Positions 7,769-16,849 of a stretch of DNA of 64,000 nt are shown piece by piece (position 1 is the stretch's first letter; every line of letters starts with the position of its first letter). A program made the position numbers and the translations under genes. This stretch comes from Candidatus Andeanibacterium colombiense (GTDB taxonomy: Bacteria; Pseudomonadota; Alphaproteobacteria; Sphingomonadales; Sphingomonadaceae): positions 248,001-312,000 of the forward strand of contig CP119316.1 in assembly GCA_029202985.1 (NCBI GenBank), written 5' to 3'. The notes under the pieces were generated by a model that was not told the DNA's origin, searched no databases, and worked only from the letters and a program-made list of their open reading frames with translations.

Positions 7769-8818
7769 ATGACCGCTTTCTTCGAAACCCTCGGCATGCC
7801 CTTCGAATGGGCGTGGTTCGTCTCGACGATCTGCGGGATCCTGCTGATCGCGCTGCCGCTGATGCTGGCGGTCGCGATGATCATCTATGTCGACCGCAAG
7901 ATCTGGGCCTCGATGGCCTTGCGCCGCGGCCCGAACGTGGTCGGTCCCTTCGGTCTGCTGCAGAGCTTTGCCGATGGCCTCAAGGTGTTCCTGCAGGAAA
8001 CCATCGTTCCCTCCGCGTCGAACAAGGGCCTGTTCCTGATCGCGCCGATCATCACCTTCACCGTCGCGCTGATGGCCTGGGCGGTGATCCCGTTCAATTC
8101 GGGCGCGGTGCTGGCGGATATCAACGTCGGCCTGCTCTATATCCTCGCGATCAGTTCGCTCGGGGTTTACGGGGTGGTGATCTCGGGCTGGGCGTCGAAC
8201 TCTAAATACCCGTTCTTCAGCGCGATGCGCGCTGCTGCCCAGATGATTTCCTACGAAGTCTCGATCGGCTTCATCCTGATCTGCGTGGTCCTGTGGGCCG
8301 GCAGCTTCAACCTGAACGCGATCGTCGAGGCGCAGCGCGACCATGTCTGGCTGATCAACGGCTTCGTGGCGAACCCGCTGCTGTTCCCGATGTGGGTGAT
8401 GTTCCTGATCTCGGGCATGGCCGAAACCGCGCGCGCGCCGTTCGACCTGACCGAGGCCGAGAGCGAGCTCGTCGCCGGCTACCAGACCGAATATTCCTCG
8501 ATGAGCTTCGCGCTGTTCTGGCTCGGCGAATATGCCAACGTGCTGCTGATGTGCACGCTCAACGCGGTGTTGTTCTTCGGTGGCTGGCTCCCGCCGCTCG
8601 ATTGGGAGCCGCTCTACTGGATCCCGGGCTGGCTGTGGCTGTTCGCCAAGATCGGCTTCTTCTTCTTCATCTTCAGCTGGGTGAAGGCGACCGTCCCGCG
8701 GTACCGCTACGACCAGCTGATGCGTCTCGGCTGGAAGATCTTTCTGCCGACCAGCCTGCTGTTCGTGGTGCTGGTTTCGGGCTGGCTGATGCTGACCCGC
8801 TACGGAGTCCCCGCATGA
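7769..8818 (+). CDS. nuoH: NADH-quinone oxidoreductase subunit H
   Basis: NuoH (349 residues, about eight membrane helices) connects the quinone chamber to the membrane arm of complex I. Conserved features are VDRKIWASMALRRGPNVVGPFGLLQSFADGLKVFLQE near the N terminus and the quinone-site loop AETARAPFDLTEAESELVAGYQTEYSSM near residues 213-240. The start ATG 7769 (MTAFFETLG) is preceded by gaaagggaggggg, a good ribosome binding site. An upstream in-frame start at 7727 would be encoded inside the palindromic repeat and is rejected. The stop overlaps nuoI (ATGA). Confidence 0.98.
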   Translation: MTAFFETLGMPFEWAWFVSTICGILLIALPLMLAVAMIIYVDRKIWASMALRRGPNVVGPFGLLQSFADGLKVFLQETIVPSASNKGLFLIAPIITFTVALMAWAVIPFNSGAVLADINVGLLYILAISSLGVYGVVISGWASNSKYPFFSAMRAAAQMISYEVSIGFILICVVLWAGSFNLNAIVEAQRDHVWLINGFVANPLLFPMWVMFLISGMAETARAPFDLTEAESELVAGYQTEYSSMSFALFWLGEYANVLLMCTLNAVLFFGGWLPPLDWEPLYWIPGWLWLFAKIGFFFFIFSWVKATVPRYRYDQLMRLGWKIFLPTSLLFVVLVSGWLMLTRYGVPA

Positions 8819-9300
8819 GCGTCGCCTATTACATCAAGTCGTTCACCCTGTGGGAATTCGTGAAGGCACATGCCCTCACGCTGAAGTATTTCTTCAAGCC
8901 CAAGGCGACGATCAACTATCCGTTCGAGAAGAACCCGCTGTCGCCGCGCTTCCGCGGCGAGCACGCGCTGCGGCGCTATCCGAACGGCGAGGAACGCTGC
9001 ATCGCGTGCAAATTGTGCGAGGCGGTGTGCCCCGCGCAGGCGATCACGATCGAGAGCGAACCGCGCGAGGACGGCAGCCGCCGGACCACGCGCTACGATA
9101 TCGACATGACCAAGTGCATCTTCTGCGGCTTCTGTCAGGAAGCCTGCCCGGTGGATGCGGTCGTCGAAGGGCCGAACTTCGAATATGCGACCGAAACGCG
9201 CGAAGAACTGCTCTACGACAAGGCTAAACTCCTGGCGAACGGGGACAAGTGGGAGCGGGCTATCGCCGCGAACCTTGAAGCCGATGCGCCGTACCGATAG
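8815..9300 (+). CDS. nuoI: NADH-quinone oxidoreductase subunit I
   Basis: NuoI (161 residues, TYKY type) holds the two [4Fe-4S] clusters N6a and N6b that pass electrons toward cluster N2. Both ferredoxin motifs are intact: CIACKLCEAVCPAQAI and CIFCGFCQEACPVDAVVEGP. The N-terminal amphipathic segment (YYIKSFTLWEFVKAHALTLKYFF) sits on the membrane. The length is normal for alphaproteobacteria. The ATG at 8815 overlaps the nuoH stop. A 15-base gap separates it from nuoJ. Confidence 0.98.
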   Translation: MSVAYYIKSFTLWEFVKAHALTLKYFFKPKATINYPFEKNPLSPRFRGEHALRRYPNGEERCIACKLCEAVCPAQAITIESEPREDGSRRTTRYDIDMTKCIFCGFCQEACPVDAVVEGPNFEYATETREELLYDKAKLLANGDKWERAIAANLEADAPYR

Positions 9301-9315
9301 GGGCCGCGCGCAAGC

Positions 9316-9933
9316 ATGATACAGGTCCTCGCCTTCTACCTCTTCGCGGCACTCACGATCCTTTCCGGGGTCTGCGTGATCATGTCCCGCAACCCGGTGC
9401 ATTCGGTGTTGTGGCTGATCCTCGCGTTCTTCAACGCAGCGGGCCTGATGGTCCTGGTCGGCGCAGAGTTCATCGCGATGCTGCTGGTGATCGTTTACGT
9501 TGGCGCGGTCGCGGTGCTGTTTCTGTTCGTGGTGATGATGCTCGACATCGATTTCGCCGAACTGCGCGCCGGTTTCGTCAAGAACTTTCCGCTCGGCATA
9601 TTGATCGCGCTGGTTCTCGCCGCCGAACTGGTGCTGGGCATGAGCCTGCTCCACGCCGGGGCGCTGCATCTCGGCACGCCGGACGGTTCCGCCGCGCCGC
9701 TGGCCGACAAGAGCAACATCGAAAGCATCGGCGCGCTGCTCTACAGCAAATATCTGTTCCTGTTCGAAAGCGCCGGCCTGATCCTGCTGGTCGCGATGGT
9801 CGGCGCGATCGTGCTGACCCACCGCGAGCGCAAGGACACGCGCCCGCAGAATATCTCGAAACAGAACCAGCGCCGGCCCGACGAAGCGACCGTCAACGTG
9901 AAGCCGGAAGTGGGCAAGGGGGTGCGGCTGTGA
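9316..9933 (+). CDS. nuoJ: NADH-quinone oxidoreductase subunit J
   Basis: NuoJ (205 residues) is a membrane-arm subunit with five helices next to NuoK and NuoH. The family segment FFNAAGLMVLVGAEFIAMLLVIVYVGAVAVLFLFVVMMLD contains the conserved pi-bulge helix region. The final helix ends at GAIVLTHRERKDTRPQN and is followed by a charged tail. The ATG at 9316 lies 15 bases after nuoI, and the stop overlaps the GTG of nuoK. Confidence 0.97.
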   Translation: MIQVLAFYLFAALTILSGVCVIMSRNPVHSVLWLILAFFNAAGLMVLVGAEFIAMLLVIVYVGAVAVLFLFVVMMLDIDFAELRAGFVKNFPLGILIALVLAAELVLGMSLLHAGALHLGTPDGSAAPLADKSNIESIGALLYSKYLFLFESAGLILLVAMVGAIVLTHRERKDTRPQNISKQNQRRPDEATVNVKPEVGKGVRL

Positions 9934-10235
9934 TCGGCATCGAACATTACGTCACCGTCAGCTCGATCCTGTTCGTGCTCGGTGTGCTCGGCATTTTCCT
10001 CAACCGCAAGAATGTGATCGTGATCCTGATGGCGATCGAGCTGATCCTGCTCGCGGTGAACATCAACCTCGTTGCGTTCAGTGCCTTCCTGCACGACCTC
10101 ACCGGCCAGATCTTCGCGATGTTCGTGTTGACCGTGGCGGCGGGCGAGGCGGCGATCGGCCTCGCGATCCTGGTGATCTACTTCCGTGGCCGCGGCACGA
10201 TCGCGGTCGACGATGTCAACCGGATGAAGGGGTAA
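9930..10235 (+). CDS. nuoK: NADH-quinone oxidoreductase subunit K
   Basis: NuoK (101 residues, three helices) is the MrpC-like membrane subunit of complex I. The conserved glutamates needed for proton transfer are present in LMAIELILLAVNINLV (helix 2) and AAGEAAIGLAILVIYF (helix 3). The start is a GTG overlapping the nuoJ stop and gives the normal length. A longer frame upstream is antisense-like carry-over from nuoJ and is not coding. nuoL begins seven bases after the stop. Confidence 0.97.
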   Translation: MIGIEHYVTVSSILFVLGVLGIFLNRKNVIVILMAIELILLAVNINLVAFSAFLHDLTGQIFAMFVLTVAAGEAAIGLAILVIYFRGRGTIAVDDVNRMKG

Positions 10236-10242
10236 TCATCCA

Positions 10243-12324
10243 GTGAGCCCCATTCTCGTCATTGTCTTCCTGCCCTTGCTCGCGGCGATCGTCGCCGGGC
10301 TGGGCAACCGCGCGCTCGGCAACACCGTCGCCAAGTCGATCACCACGCTCGGCCTGTTCACCTCCTGCGCGCTGAGCTGGCCGATCTTCCTGTCGTTCCT
10401 CTCGGGCAGCGCCGAAGCCGGCGTTACCCCGGTGCTGAGCTGGGTCCATTCGGGCACGCTCAATTTCGACTGGGCGCTGCGGGTCGATACGCTGACCGCG
10501 ATCATGCTGGTGGTGATCACCACCGTCTCGGCGCTCGTCCACCTCTATAGCTGGGGCTATATGGACGAGGATCCGGACCAGCCACGCTTCTTCGCCTATC
10601 TCAGCCTGTTTACCTTCGCGATGCTGATGCTGGTGACCGCCGACAACCTGGTGCAGATGTTCTTCGGGTGGGAAGGGGTCGGCCTCGCGTCTTACCTGCT
10701 GATCGGCTTCTGGTTCAAGAAACCCAGCGCCAAGGCCGCCGCGATCAAGGCTTTCGTGGTCAACCGCGTGGGCGATCTCGGCTTCATGCTCGGGATCTTC
10801 GGCATCTATCTGGTGTTCCAGACCGTCTCGATCCCCGAGATTCTCGCCGCCGCTCCAGCGCTGAAGGGCGCGGCGACGATCGGGTTCATGGGCGGCCGGT
10901 TCGATACGATGACGGTACTGTGCCTGCTGCTGTTCGTCGGCGCGATGGGCAAGTCGGCACAGCTCGGGCTGCACACCTGGCTTCCCGACGCGATGGAAGG
11001 CCCGACCCCGGTTTCCGCGCTGATCCACGCGGCGACGATGGTGACCGCGGGCGTGTTCATGGTCTGCCGGCTGTCGCCGATGTTCGAAGCCGCGCCTGCC
11101 GCGCTGACCTTCGTGACCTTCATCGGCGCCGCGACCTGTTTCTTCGCCGCGACTGTGGGCACCACCCAGTGGGACATCAAGCGGGTGATCGCCTATTCGA
11201 CCTGCTCGCAGCTCGGCTATATGTTCTTCGCGGCCGGAGTCGGCGCCTATGGCGCGGCGATGTTCCATCTGTTCACCCACGCCTTCTTCAAGGCGCTGCT
11301 GTTCCTCGGCGCGGGCAGCGTGATCCACGCGATGCACCACGAGCAGGACATGCGCTATTACGGCAACCTCCGGAAGCATATCCCATGGACCTTCTGGGGG
11401 ATGATGGCCGGCACGCTGGCGATCACCGGCGTCGGCATTATCGAGATTGCGGGCTTTAGCGGTTTTGGCTTTGCCGGTTTCTATTCGAAGGATTCCATCC
11501 TCGAGGCGGCCTATGCCTCCGGCAGCGAGATGGGTCGCACGGCGTTCTATATCGGCTGCTTCGCCGCGCTGCTGACCAGCTTCTACTCCTGGCGCCTGAT
11601 GTTCCTGACCTTCTGGGGCAAGCCGCGCTGGGATCAGAGCGAGCATATCCAGCATGCGGTTCATGGCGAGCATGAGAGTGCGGACGACGAGACTTCGCAT
11701 GACGATCACGGCCACGCAGCCGCGCTTGATCATGATCATCACGGTCACGCCCACTCGGATGACGGCACCGCCGGCTATCACCCGCATGAGAGCCCGTGGA
11801 CGATGCGCGCGCCGCTGGTGATCCTGTCGCTCGGCGCGGTGTTCGCAGGCTTTGTGTTGCGTGACAGCTTCATCAACACCGAAGGCTTCTGGCAGGGCGC
11901 GATCGCCTATAACGAGCACCTGATCCACGCGATGCACGGCGTGCCGCTGTGGGTGAAGATGTCGGCTACGGCGGTGATGCTCACCGGCTTCGCGATCGCC
12001 TGGTTCGCCTATATCAAGGACACTTCGATCCCGGCGAAATTCACCGAACAGTTCCGCCTCGTCTACCTGTTCCTCTACAACAAGTGGTACTTCGACGAGC
12101 TCTACAACTTCCTCTTCGTGAAGCCGGCCTTCTGGCTCGGGCGCAAGTTCTGGCTGTGGGGTGACGTCGGGATCATCGACCGCTTCGGCCCGAACGGCGC
12201 CGCCTGGGTGGTCGAAAAGGGCGCGGTGGTCGCGAAGAAGATCCAGTCCGGATACCTCTATTCCTATGCGTTGGTTATGCTGCTTGGCCTTGTCGCCGCG
12301 GTCAGCTGGATGATGGCACGATGA
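10243..12324 (+). CDS. nuoL: NADH-quinone oxidoreductase subunit L
   Basis: NuoL (693 residues) is the distal antiporter-like proton pump subunit with the long lateral helix. Core motifs include FFGWEGVGLASYLLIGFW, the discontinuous-helix region LPDAMEGPTPVSALIHAATMVTAGV, and KRVIAYSTCSQLGYMF. Between the antiporter core and the C-terminal helices, about residues 467-520 form a strongly His/Asp-rich loop (for example HDDHGHAAALDHDHHGHAH). The start is GTG at 10243, after aaggggtaatcatcca. Its stop overlaps nuoM (ATGA). Confidence 0.97.
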   Translation: MSPILVIVFLPLLAAIVAGLGNRALGNTVAKSITTLGLFTSCALSWPIFLSFLSGSAEAGVTPVLSWVHSGTLNFDWALRVDTLTAIMLVVITTVSALVHLYSWGYMDEDPDQPRFFAYLSLFTFAMLMLVTADNLVQMFFGWEGVGLASYLLIGFWFKKPSAKAAAIKAFVVNRVGDLGFMLGIFGIYLVFQTVSIPEILAAAPALKGAATIGFMGGRFDTMTVLCLLLFVGAMGKSAQLGLHTWLPDAMEGPTPVSALIHAATMVTAGVFMVCRLSPMFEAAPAALTFVTFIGAATCFFAATVGTTQWDIKRVIAYSTCSQLGYMFFAAGVGAYGAAMFHLFTHAFFKALLFLGAGSVIHAMHHEQDMRYYGNLRKHIPWTFWGMMAGTLAITGVGIIEIAGFSGFGFAGFYSKDSILEAAYASGSEMGRTAFYIGCFAALLTSFYSWRLMFLTFWGKPRWDQSEHIQHAVHGEHESADDETSHDDHGHAAALDHDHHGHAHSDDGTAGYHPHESPWTMRAPLVILSLGAVFAGFVLRDSFINTEGFWQGAIAYNEHLIHAMHGVPLWVKMSATAVMLTGFAIAWFAYIKDTSIPAKFTEQFRLVYLFLYNKWYFDELYNFLFVKPAFWLGRKFWLWGDVGIIDRFGPNGAAWVVEKGAVVAKKIQSGYLYSYALVMLLGLVAAVSWMMAR

Positions 12325-13859
12325 GCGGCTTTCCGATCCTTTCGCTGATGCTGCTGGTGCCGCTGTTCGGCGCGGTGGCGTGCCTGTTCGCCGATGCGAA
12401 GTCCGCGCGCTGGATCGCGCTGGCGACGACGCTGGTCGATCTCGCGCTCGGCATCGTGCTGTGGGCCAATTACGACGTCGGCGGCGCGCAGTGGCAGTTC
12501 ACCGAACGCCACGCGATCTTCGCCGGGTTCAGCTACGCGCTCGGGATCGACGGCATCGCGCTGCTGCTGATCCTGTTGTCGGTGTTCTTGATGCCGATAT
12601 GCATAGGCGCAAGCTGGCTCGGGATCACGAAGCGGGTCGGCGAATACATGGCCGCCTTCCTGTTCATGGAAACCCTGATGATCGGGGTGTTCGCCGCGCA
12701 GGACCTCTATCTGTTTTACATCTTCTTCGAAGCCGGCCTGATTCCGATGTATCTGATCATCGGCATCTGGGGCGGGGATAACCGCATCTACGCCGCGTAT
12801 AAGTTCTTCCTCTACACGCTGCTCGGCTCGGTCGTGATGCTGATCGCGATGATGTGGATGGTCCATGAGGCCGGCACGACCGACATCCCGACGCTGATGG
12901 CCTACGATTTCCCGGTGCAGGCGCAGACCTGGTTGTTCCTCGCCTTCTTCGCCAGCTTCGCGGTGAAGATGCCGATGTGGCCGGTTCACACCTGGCTGCC
13001 CGATGCGCACGTTCAGGCGCCGACCGGCGGCTCGGTGATCCTCGCCGGCGTGCTGCTCAAGATGGGCGGCTACGGCTTCATCCGCTTCTCGCTGCCGATG
13101 TTCCCGGAAGCTTCCGCACATTTCGCGTGGCTGGTGTTCGCGCTGTCGATGGTCGCGGTGGTGGTCACCAGCCTGATTGCGCTGGTCCAGCACGATATGA
13201 AGAAGCTGATCGCCTATTCCTCGGTCGCGCATATGGCGATCGTCACGGTCGGGCTGTTTGCGTTCAACGTGCAGGGCCTCGAAGGCGCGATGATGGTGAT
13301 GCTCGGCCACGGGCTGGTCGCGGGCGCGCTGTTCCTCTGCGTCGGCGTGATCTACGACCGGCTGCACACGCGCGAGATCGCCCGTTACGGCGGGTTGGCG
13401 ATCAATATGCCGAAATATGCGCTGTTCTTCATGCTGTTCACGATGGCTTCGGTCGGCCTGCCCGGCACGAGCAACTTCGTCGGCGAATTCCTCTCGCTGG
13501 TCGGCATCTACCAGGTCTCGACCACGGTGACCTTCGTCTGCACCACCGGGATCATCCTCGGCGCGGCCTATATGCTCTACCTTTATGCCCGCGTGGTGTT
13601 CGGCGACCAGAAGAACGCCGATGCCGCCGCGATGCCCGATCTCGACACGCGCGAATGGTTGATGCTCGCGCCGCTTGCCGCGGCGGTGCTGTGGATGGGC
13701 GTCTATCCCGAAAGCTTCCTCGCGCCGATGCGCAAGGATATCGCGGCGCTCGACGCGCGGATCGCCAGGGCCAAGCCCGAAGGGGATTCGATGCTCAAGA
13801 TCGGCGAACCCGCCAAGGCGCCCGCCGAACATGAAGAACACGCCGAGGGGGCGCACTGA
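12321..13859 (+). CDS. nuoM: NADH-quinone oxidoreductase subunit M
   Basis: NuoM (512 residues, about 14 helices) is the middle antiporter-like proton-pumping subunit. The conserved glutamate region FFEAGLIPMYLIIGIWGG and the lysine-bearing AVKMPMWPVHTWLPDAHVQAPTGGSVILAG are both intact, followed by KKLIAYSSVAHMAIV. The C terminus has a short His/Glu-rich end (EHEEHAEGAH). The ATG overlaps the nuoL stop, and the TGA overlaps the nuoN ATG (TGATG). Confidence 0.97.
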   Translation: MSGFPILSLMLLVPLFGAVACLFADAKSARWIALATTLVDLALGIVLWANYDVGGAQWQFTERHAIFAGFSYALGIDGIALLLILLSVFLMPICIGASWLGITKRVGEYMAAFLFMETLMIGVFAAQDLYLFYIFFEAGLIPMYLIIGIWGGDNRIYAAYKFFLYTLLGSVVMLIAMMWMVHEAGTTDIPTLMAYDFPVQAQTWLFLAFFASFAVKMPMWPVHTWLPDAHVQAPTGGSVILAGVLLKMGGYGFIRFSLPMFPEASAHFAWLVFALSMVAVVVTSLIALVQHDMKKLIAYSSVAHMAIVTVGLFAFNVQGLEGAMMVMLGHGLVAGALFLCVGVIYDRLHTREIARYGGLAINMPKYALFFMLFTMASVGLPGTSNFVGEFLSLVGIYQVSTTVTFVCTTGIILGAAYMLYLYARVVFGDQKNADAAAMPDLDTREWLMLAPLAAAVLWMGVYPESFLAPMRKDIAALDARIARAKPEGDSMLKIGEPAKAPAEHEEHAEGAH

Positions 13860-15322
13860 TGGACTTCGCCGCTTCCCTTCGCCTGATCTTGCCGGAAGAG
13901 ATCCTTTCGGTCGCCAGCCTCGTGCTGTTGCTCGTCTCCGCCTGGGCGGGTGACAAGGCCAGTCGTGCGATCAGCATTGCCGCCTGCGTTGCACTCGGCA
14001 CGGCCTTCGCACTCGTCGCGCCTTTGGTCTGTGCCGGTGCGAGCGGCCCCGATACGCTGGCCTTCGGCGGCCAGTTCTCGGCCGATGCCTTCGCCGGCAT
14101 GGCCAAGCTGATGATCTTCGCTGCCGCCGGTGCCTCGCTGATGATCGCCCCGGCGTTCTTCGAGCGGGTCCGTGCGATGCGCGCCGAATATCCGGTGCTG
14201 GTGCTGCTGGCGGTGGTCGGCATGTGCATCATGGTATCCGCGCGCGACCTGATCACGCTCTATATCGGCCTCGAACTCAACAGCCTTGCCGCCTATGTCC
14301 TCGCGGCTTTCCTGCGGACCGACGACCGTTCGGCGGAGGCCGGCCTCAAGTATTTCGTCCTCGGTGCGCTCGCTTCCGGCATCCTGCTGTTCGGCATGAG
14401 TCTGGTTTACGGTTTCAGCGGCACGACCAGTTTCGGCGGAATTCACGCGGCACTCGATGGCCCGATGGCCGTTGGCGCATTGTTCGGGGTGATATTCGTG
14501 CTCGCTGGGCTCGCGTTCAAGATCAGCGCGGTGCCGTTCCACATGTGGACGCCCGACGTCTATGAAGGCGCGCCGACGCCGGTCACCGCCTTCTTCGCCT
14601 CGGCCCCCAAGGTCGCCGCGCTCGCACTCACCGCGCGGGTAACGTTGGACGCGTTCGGCAACCAGGTCGACGCCTGGCGGCAGATCGTGATCTTCGCGGC
14701 GCTGGCGTCGATCGTGGTCGGCGCGCTGGGCGCGATCGGGCAGGCCAACATCAAGCGGCTGCTCGCCTATTCCTCGATCAACAACGTCGGCTTTATCCTG
14801 ATCGGCCTTGCAGTCGGAACCCAGGCGGGCGCTTCGGCGATGCTGGTCTATCTCGCGATCTATGTCGCGATGACGATCGGTGGCTTCGTCGCGGTGCTGA
14901 TGCTCAAGGACGAGCACGCCGAGCCGGTCGAAGCGATCGCCGATCTGTCTGGCCTTTCGCGCACCCGCCCGGCAATTGCGCTGTGCCTCGCGATGGTGAT
15001 GTTCAGCCTCGCCGGCATTCCGCCTCTGTTCGGCTTCTGGGGCAAGTTCGTAGTTTTTCAGGCCGCGGTGGATGCGGGATTCGTCCCGCTCGCCGCGATC
15101 GGCATTGCGGCCTCGGTGATCGGCGCGTTCTATTACATCAAGATCGTCAAGGTCATGTATTTCGACGAGCCGGCGGACAAGATACGCGGATCGAGCGACT
15201 GGGCGCATTGGGCGTTGCTGGTCATCTCGACCATTGTCATCTCGCCGCTTGGGTATATCCTTACGCTCTGGCTGGGCGCGCTGGCGGACAAGGCCGCTGC
15301 CGCCCTGTTCCTGGGCGCATGA
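13859..15322 (+). CDS. nuoN: NADH-quinone oxidoreductase subunit N
   Basis: NuoN (487 residues) is the third antiporter-like pump subunit, nearest NuoK. Recognisable segments are LITLYIGLELNSLAAYVLAAF with the conserved Glu, FKISAVPFHMWTPDVYEGAPTPVTAFFASAPKVAA, and IKRLLAYSSINNVGFILIGLA. It closes the complex I set. The biotin ligase gene starts four bases after its stop, so the transcript very likely continues into birA-coaX-rnj. Confidence 0.97.
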   Translation: MDFAASLRLILPEEILSVASLVLLLVSAWAGDKASRAISIAACVALGTAFALVAPLVCAGASGPDTLAFGGQFSADAFAGMAKLMIFAAAGASLMIAPAFFERVRAMRAEYPVLVLLAVVGMCIMVSARDLITLYIGLELNSLAAYVLAAFLRTDDRSAEAGLKYFVLGALASGILLFGMSLVYGFSGTTSFGGIHAALDGPMAVGALFGVIFVLAGLAFKISAVPFHMWTPDVYEGAPTPVTAFFASAPKVAALALTARVTLDAFGNQVDAWRQIVIFAALASIVVGALGAIGQANIKRLLAYSSINNVGFILIGLAVGTQAGASAMLVYLAIYVAMTIGGFVAVLMLKDEHAEPVEAIADLSGLSRTRPAIALCLAMVMFSLAGIPPLFGFWGKFVVFQAAVDAGFVPLAAIGIAASVIGAFYYIKIVKVMYFDEPADKIRGSSDWAHWALLVISTIVISPLGYILTLWLGALADKAAAALFLGA

Positions 15323-15326
15323 TTGT

Positions 15327-16055
15327 TTGAGCAAGATCGAAACACTCGCCGAAACCGGCTCTACCAATGCCGATCTAATTGCCCGCCTGCGCAATGGCGA
15401 GGCGATTGCGGAGGGGCATTGGCTGCTCGCCGACCGCCAGAGCGCGGGGCGCGGACGACAAGGGCGTGAGTGGAGCAGCGTGCTCGGCAATTTCATGGGC
15501 TCTACCGTCGTCCGCCTGACCGGGCGTGAACCCGCGCCGGCGACGCTGGCGCTGGTCGCCGGCCTGGCTGCGTTCGAGACGGTGTTCACCCGGATGCTGC
15601 TGCCGGCGGCGATCGAGCTCAAATGGCCCAACGACCTGCTGCTCGGCGGCGGCAAGATCGCCGGCATATTGCTCGAGCGTGAAGGCGATGCGGTGGTGGT
15701 CGGAATCGGGGTCAACCTCGCCAAGGCGCCGATGCTCGCCGGGGCGAAAACCGTGTCGCTCGGCCAGTTCGGCCCCGCGCCGGACCGCGACGCCTTCGCC
15801 ATAGACCTCGCGCGAAACTTCGCCGAAGAGGTCGAACGCTGGCGTAATTTCGGGCTCGACCCGGTGCTGGCGCGCTGGTGCGCCGCCGCCCATCCGCATG
15901 GAACCCCGCTCAATGTCAGCAATGGCGGAACGGGGAGACTGGAAGGCGCGTTCGCCGGCCTCGCGCCCGATGGCGGGCTCAAGCTTCAGCTTGGCGATGG
16001 CAGGATCGTGGTGGTTCATGCCGGTGACGTGTCGCTTGGCGGAGGGGTGGTCTGA
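15327..16055 (+). CDS. birA: Biotin--[acetyl-CoA carboxylase] ligase
   Basis: This enzyme makes biotinyl-AMP and attaches biotin to the carboxyl carrier protein of acetyl-CoA carboxylase. The ATP/biotin-binding motif GRGRQGREW is near residue 38 and KWPNDLLLGGGKIAGIL near residue 95, followed by the C-terminal SH3-like domain. There is no N-terminal winged helix, so this is the non-repressor class. The start used is TTG 15327 (MSKIETLAETGSTN), four bases after nuoN; the frame upstream only covers nuoN sequence. The gene order nuoN-birA-coaX-rnj is conserved in alphaproteobacteria. Confidence 0.93.
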   Translation: MSKIETLAETGSTNADLIARLRNGEAIAEGHWLLADRQSAGRGRQGREWSSVLGNFMGSTVVRLTGREPAPATLALVAGLAAFETVFTRMLLPAAIELKWPNDLLLGGGKIAGILLEREGDAVVVGIGVNLAKAPMLAGAKTVSLGQFGPAPDRDAFAIDLARNFAEEVERWRNFGLDPVLARWCAAAHPHGTPLNVSNGGTGRLEGAFAGLAPDGGLKLQLGDGRIVVVHAGDVSLGGGVV

Positions 16056-16849
16056 TGTTGCTCGCGATCGATGTCGGCAACACCAATGTGGTGTTCGCGC
16101 TGTTCGCCAAAAACGAACAGGGCACGCGCGCAATCAAGGCGCGCTGGCGCATCGCGACTGACCCGCGCCGCACCGGCGACGAATATGCGGTGTGGCTGCT
16201 CCAGCTGATGCAGATCGAGAAACTAGCGCGAGAGGACGTGACGCAGGTGATCGTCTCGACGGTGGTTCCCCGCGCGCTGCACAATCTGCAGGTGCTCGCG
16301 AGCAAGTATTTCGGGGTCGAAGCGCTGGTCGCGGGCGAGCGCCGGGCTGCGTGGGATTTCGAGATCGACGTCGATGAGCCGGGCTCGCTCGGCGCCGACC
16401 GCGCGGTCAACGCGATCGCCGCGCATGCCAAATATGCGGGCGACCTGATCGTGGTGGATTTCGGTACCGCGACGACTTTCGACGTGATCGACTTCAACGG
16501 CGCCTACAAGGGCGGGATCATCGCCCCCGGGGTCAATCTTTCGCTTGAAGCCCTGGTCGGGAACACCGCCAAGCTGCCGCGTATCGCGATCGAAGCCCCG
16601 GCTTCGGGCAGCGTGATCGGCCGCAACACCGAAAGCCAGATGCTGATCGGCATCTTCTGGGGCTATGTCGCGATGATTGAGGGCCTGATCACGAAATTGC
16701 GCGCCGAGATCGGCCGCCCGGCGAAGGTCGTCGCCACTGGCGGGCTTGCGCTATTGTTCGACCGACACACACGGATTTTCGATGCAGTCGATGCGGATCT
16801 TACGCTCGATGGACTGGCGATCATCGCCGAGAGAGCAGGTACCGCTTGA
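16055..16849 (+). CDS. coaX: Type III pantothenate kinase
   Basis: CoaX phosphorylates pantothenate in the first step of coenzyme A synthesis. The 264-residue protein shows the ASKHA-fold phosphate motif DVGNTNVVFALF at the N terminus, the pantothenate-site motif GADRAVNAIAAHAKY near residue 110, and DFGTATTFDVI near residue 134. The ATG overlaps the birA stop (TGATG), and its own stop overlaps the TTG start of the RNase J gene, so the three are translationally coupled. Confidence 0.96.
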   Translation: MLLAIDVGNTNVVFALFAKNEQGTRAIKARWRIATDPRRTGDEYAVWLLQLMQIEKLAREDVTQVIVSTVVPRALHNLQVLASKYFGVEALVAGERRAAWDFEIDVDEPGSLGADRAVNAIAAHAKYAGDLIVVDFGTATTFDVIDFNGAYKGGIIAPGVNLSLEALVGNTAKLPRIAIEAPASGSVIGRNTESQMLIGIFWGYVAMIEGLITKLRAEIGRPAKVVATGGLALLFDRHTRIFDAVDADLTLDGLAIIAERAGTA

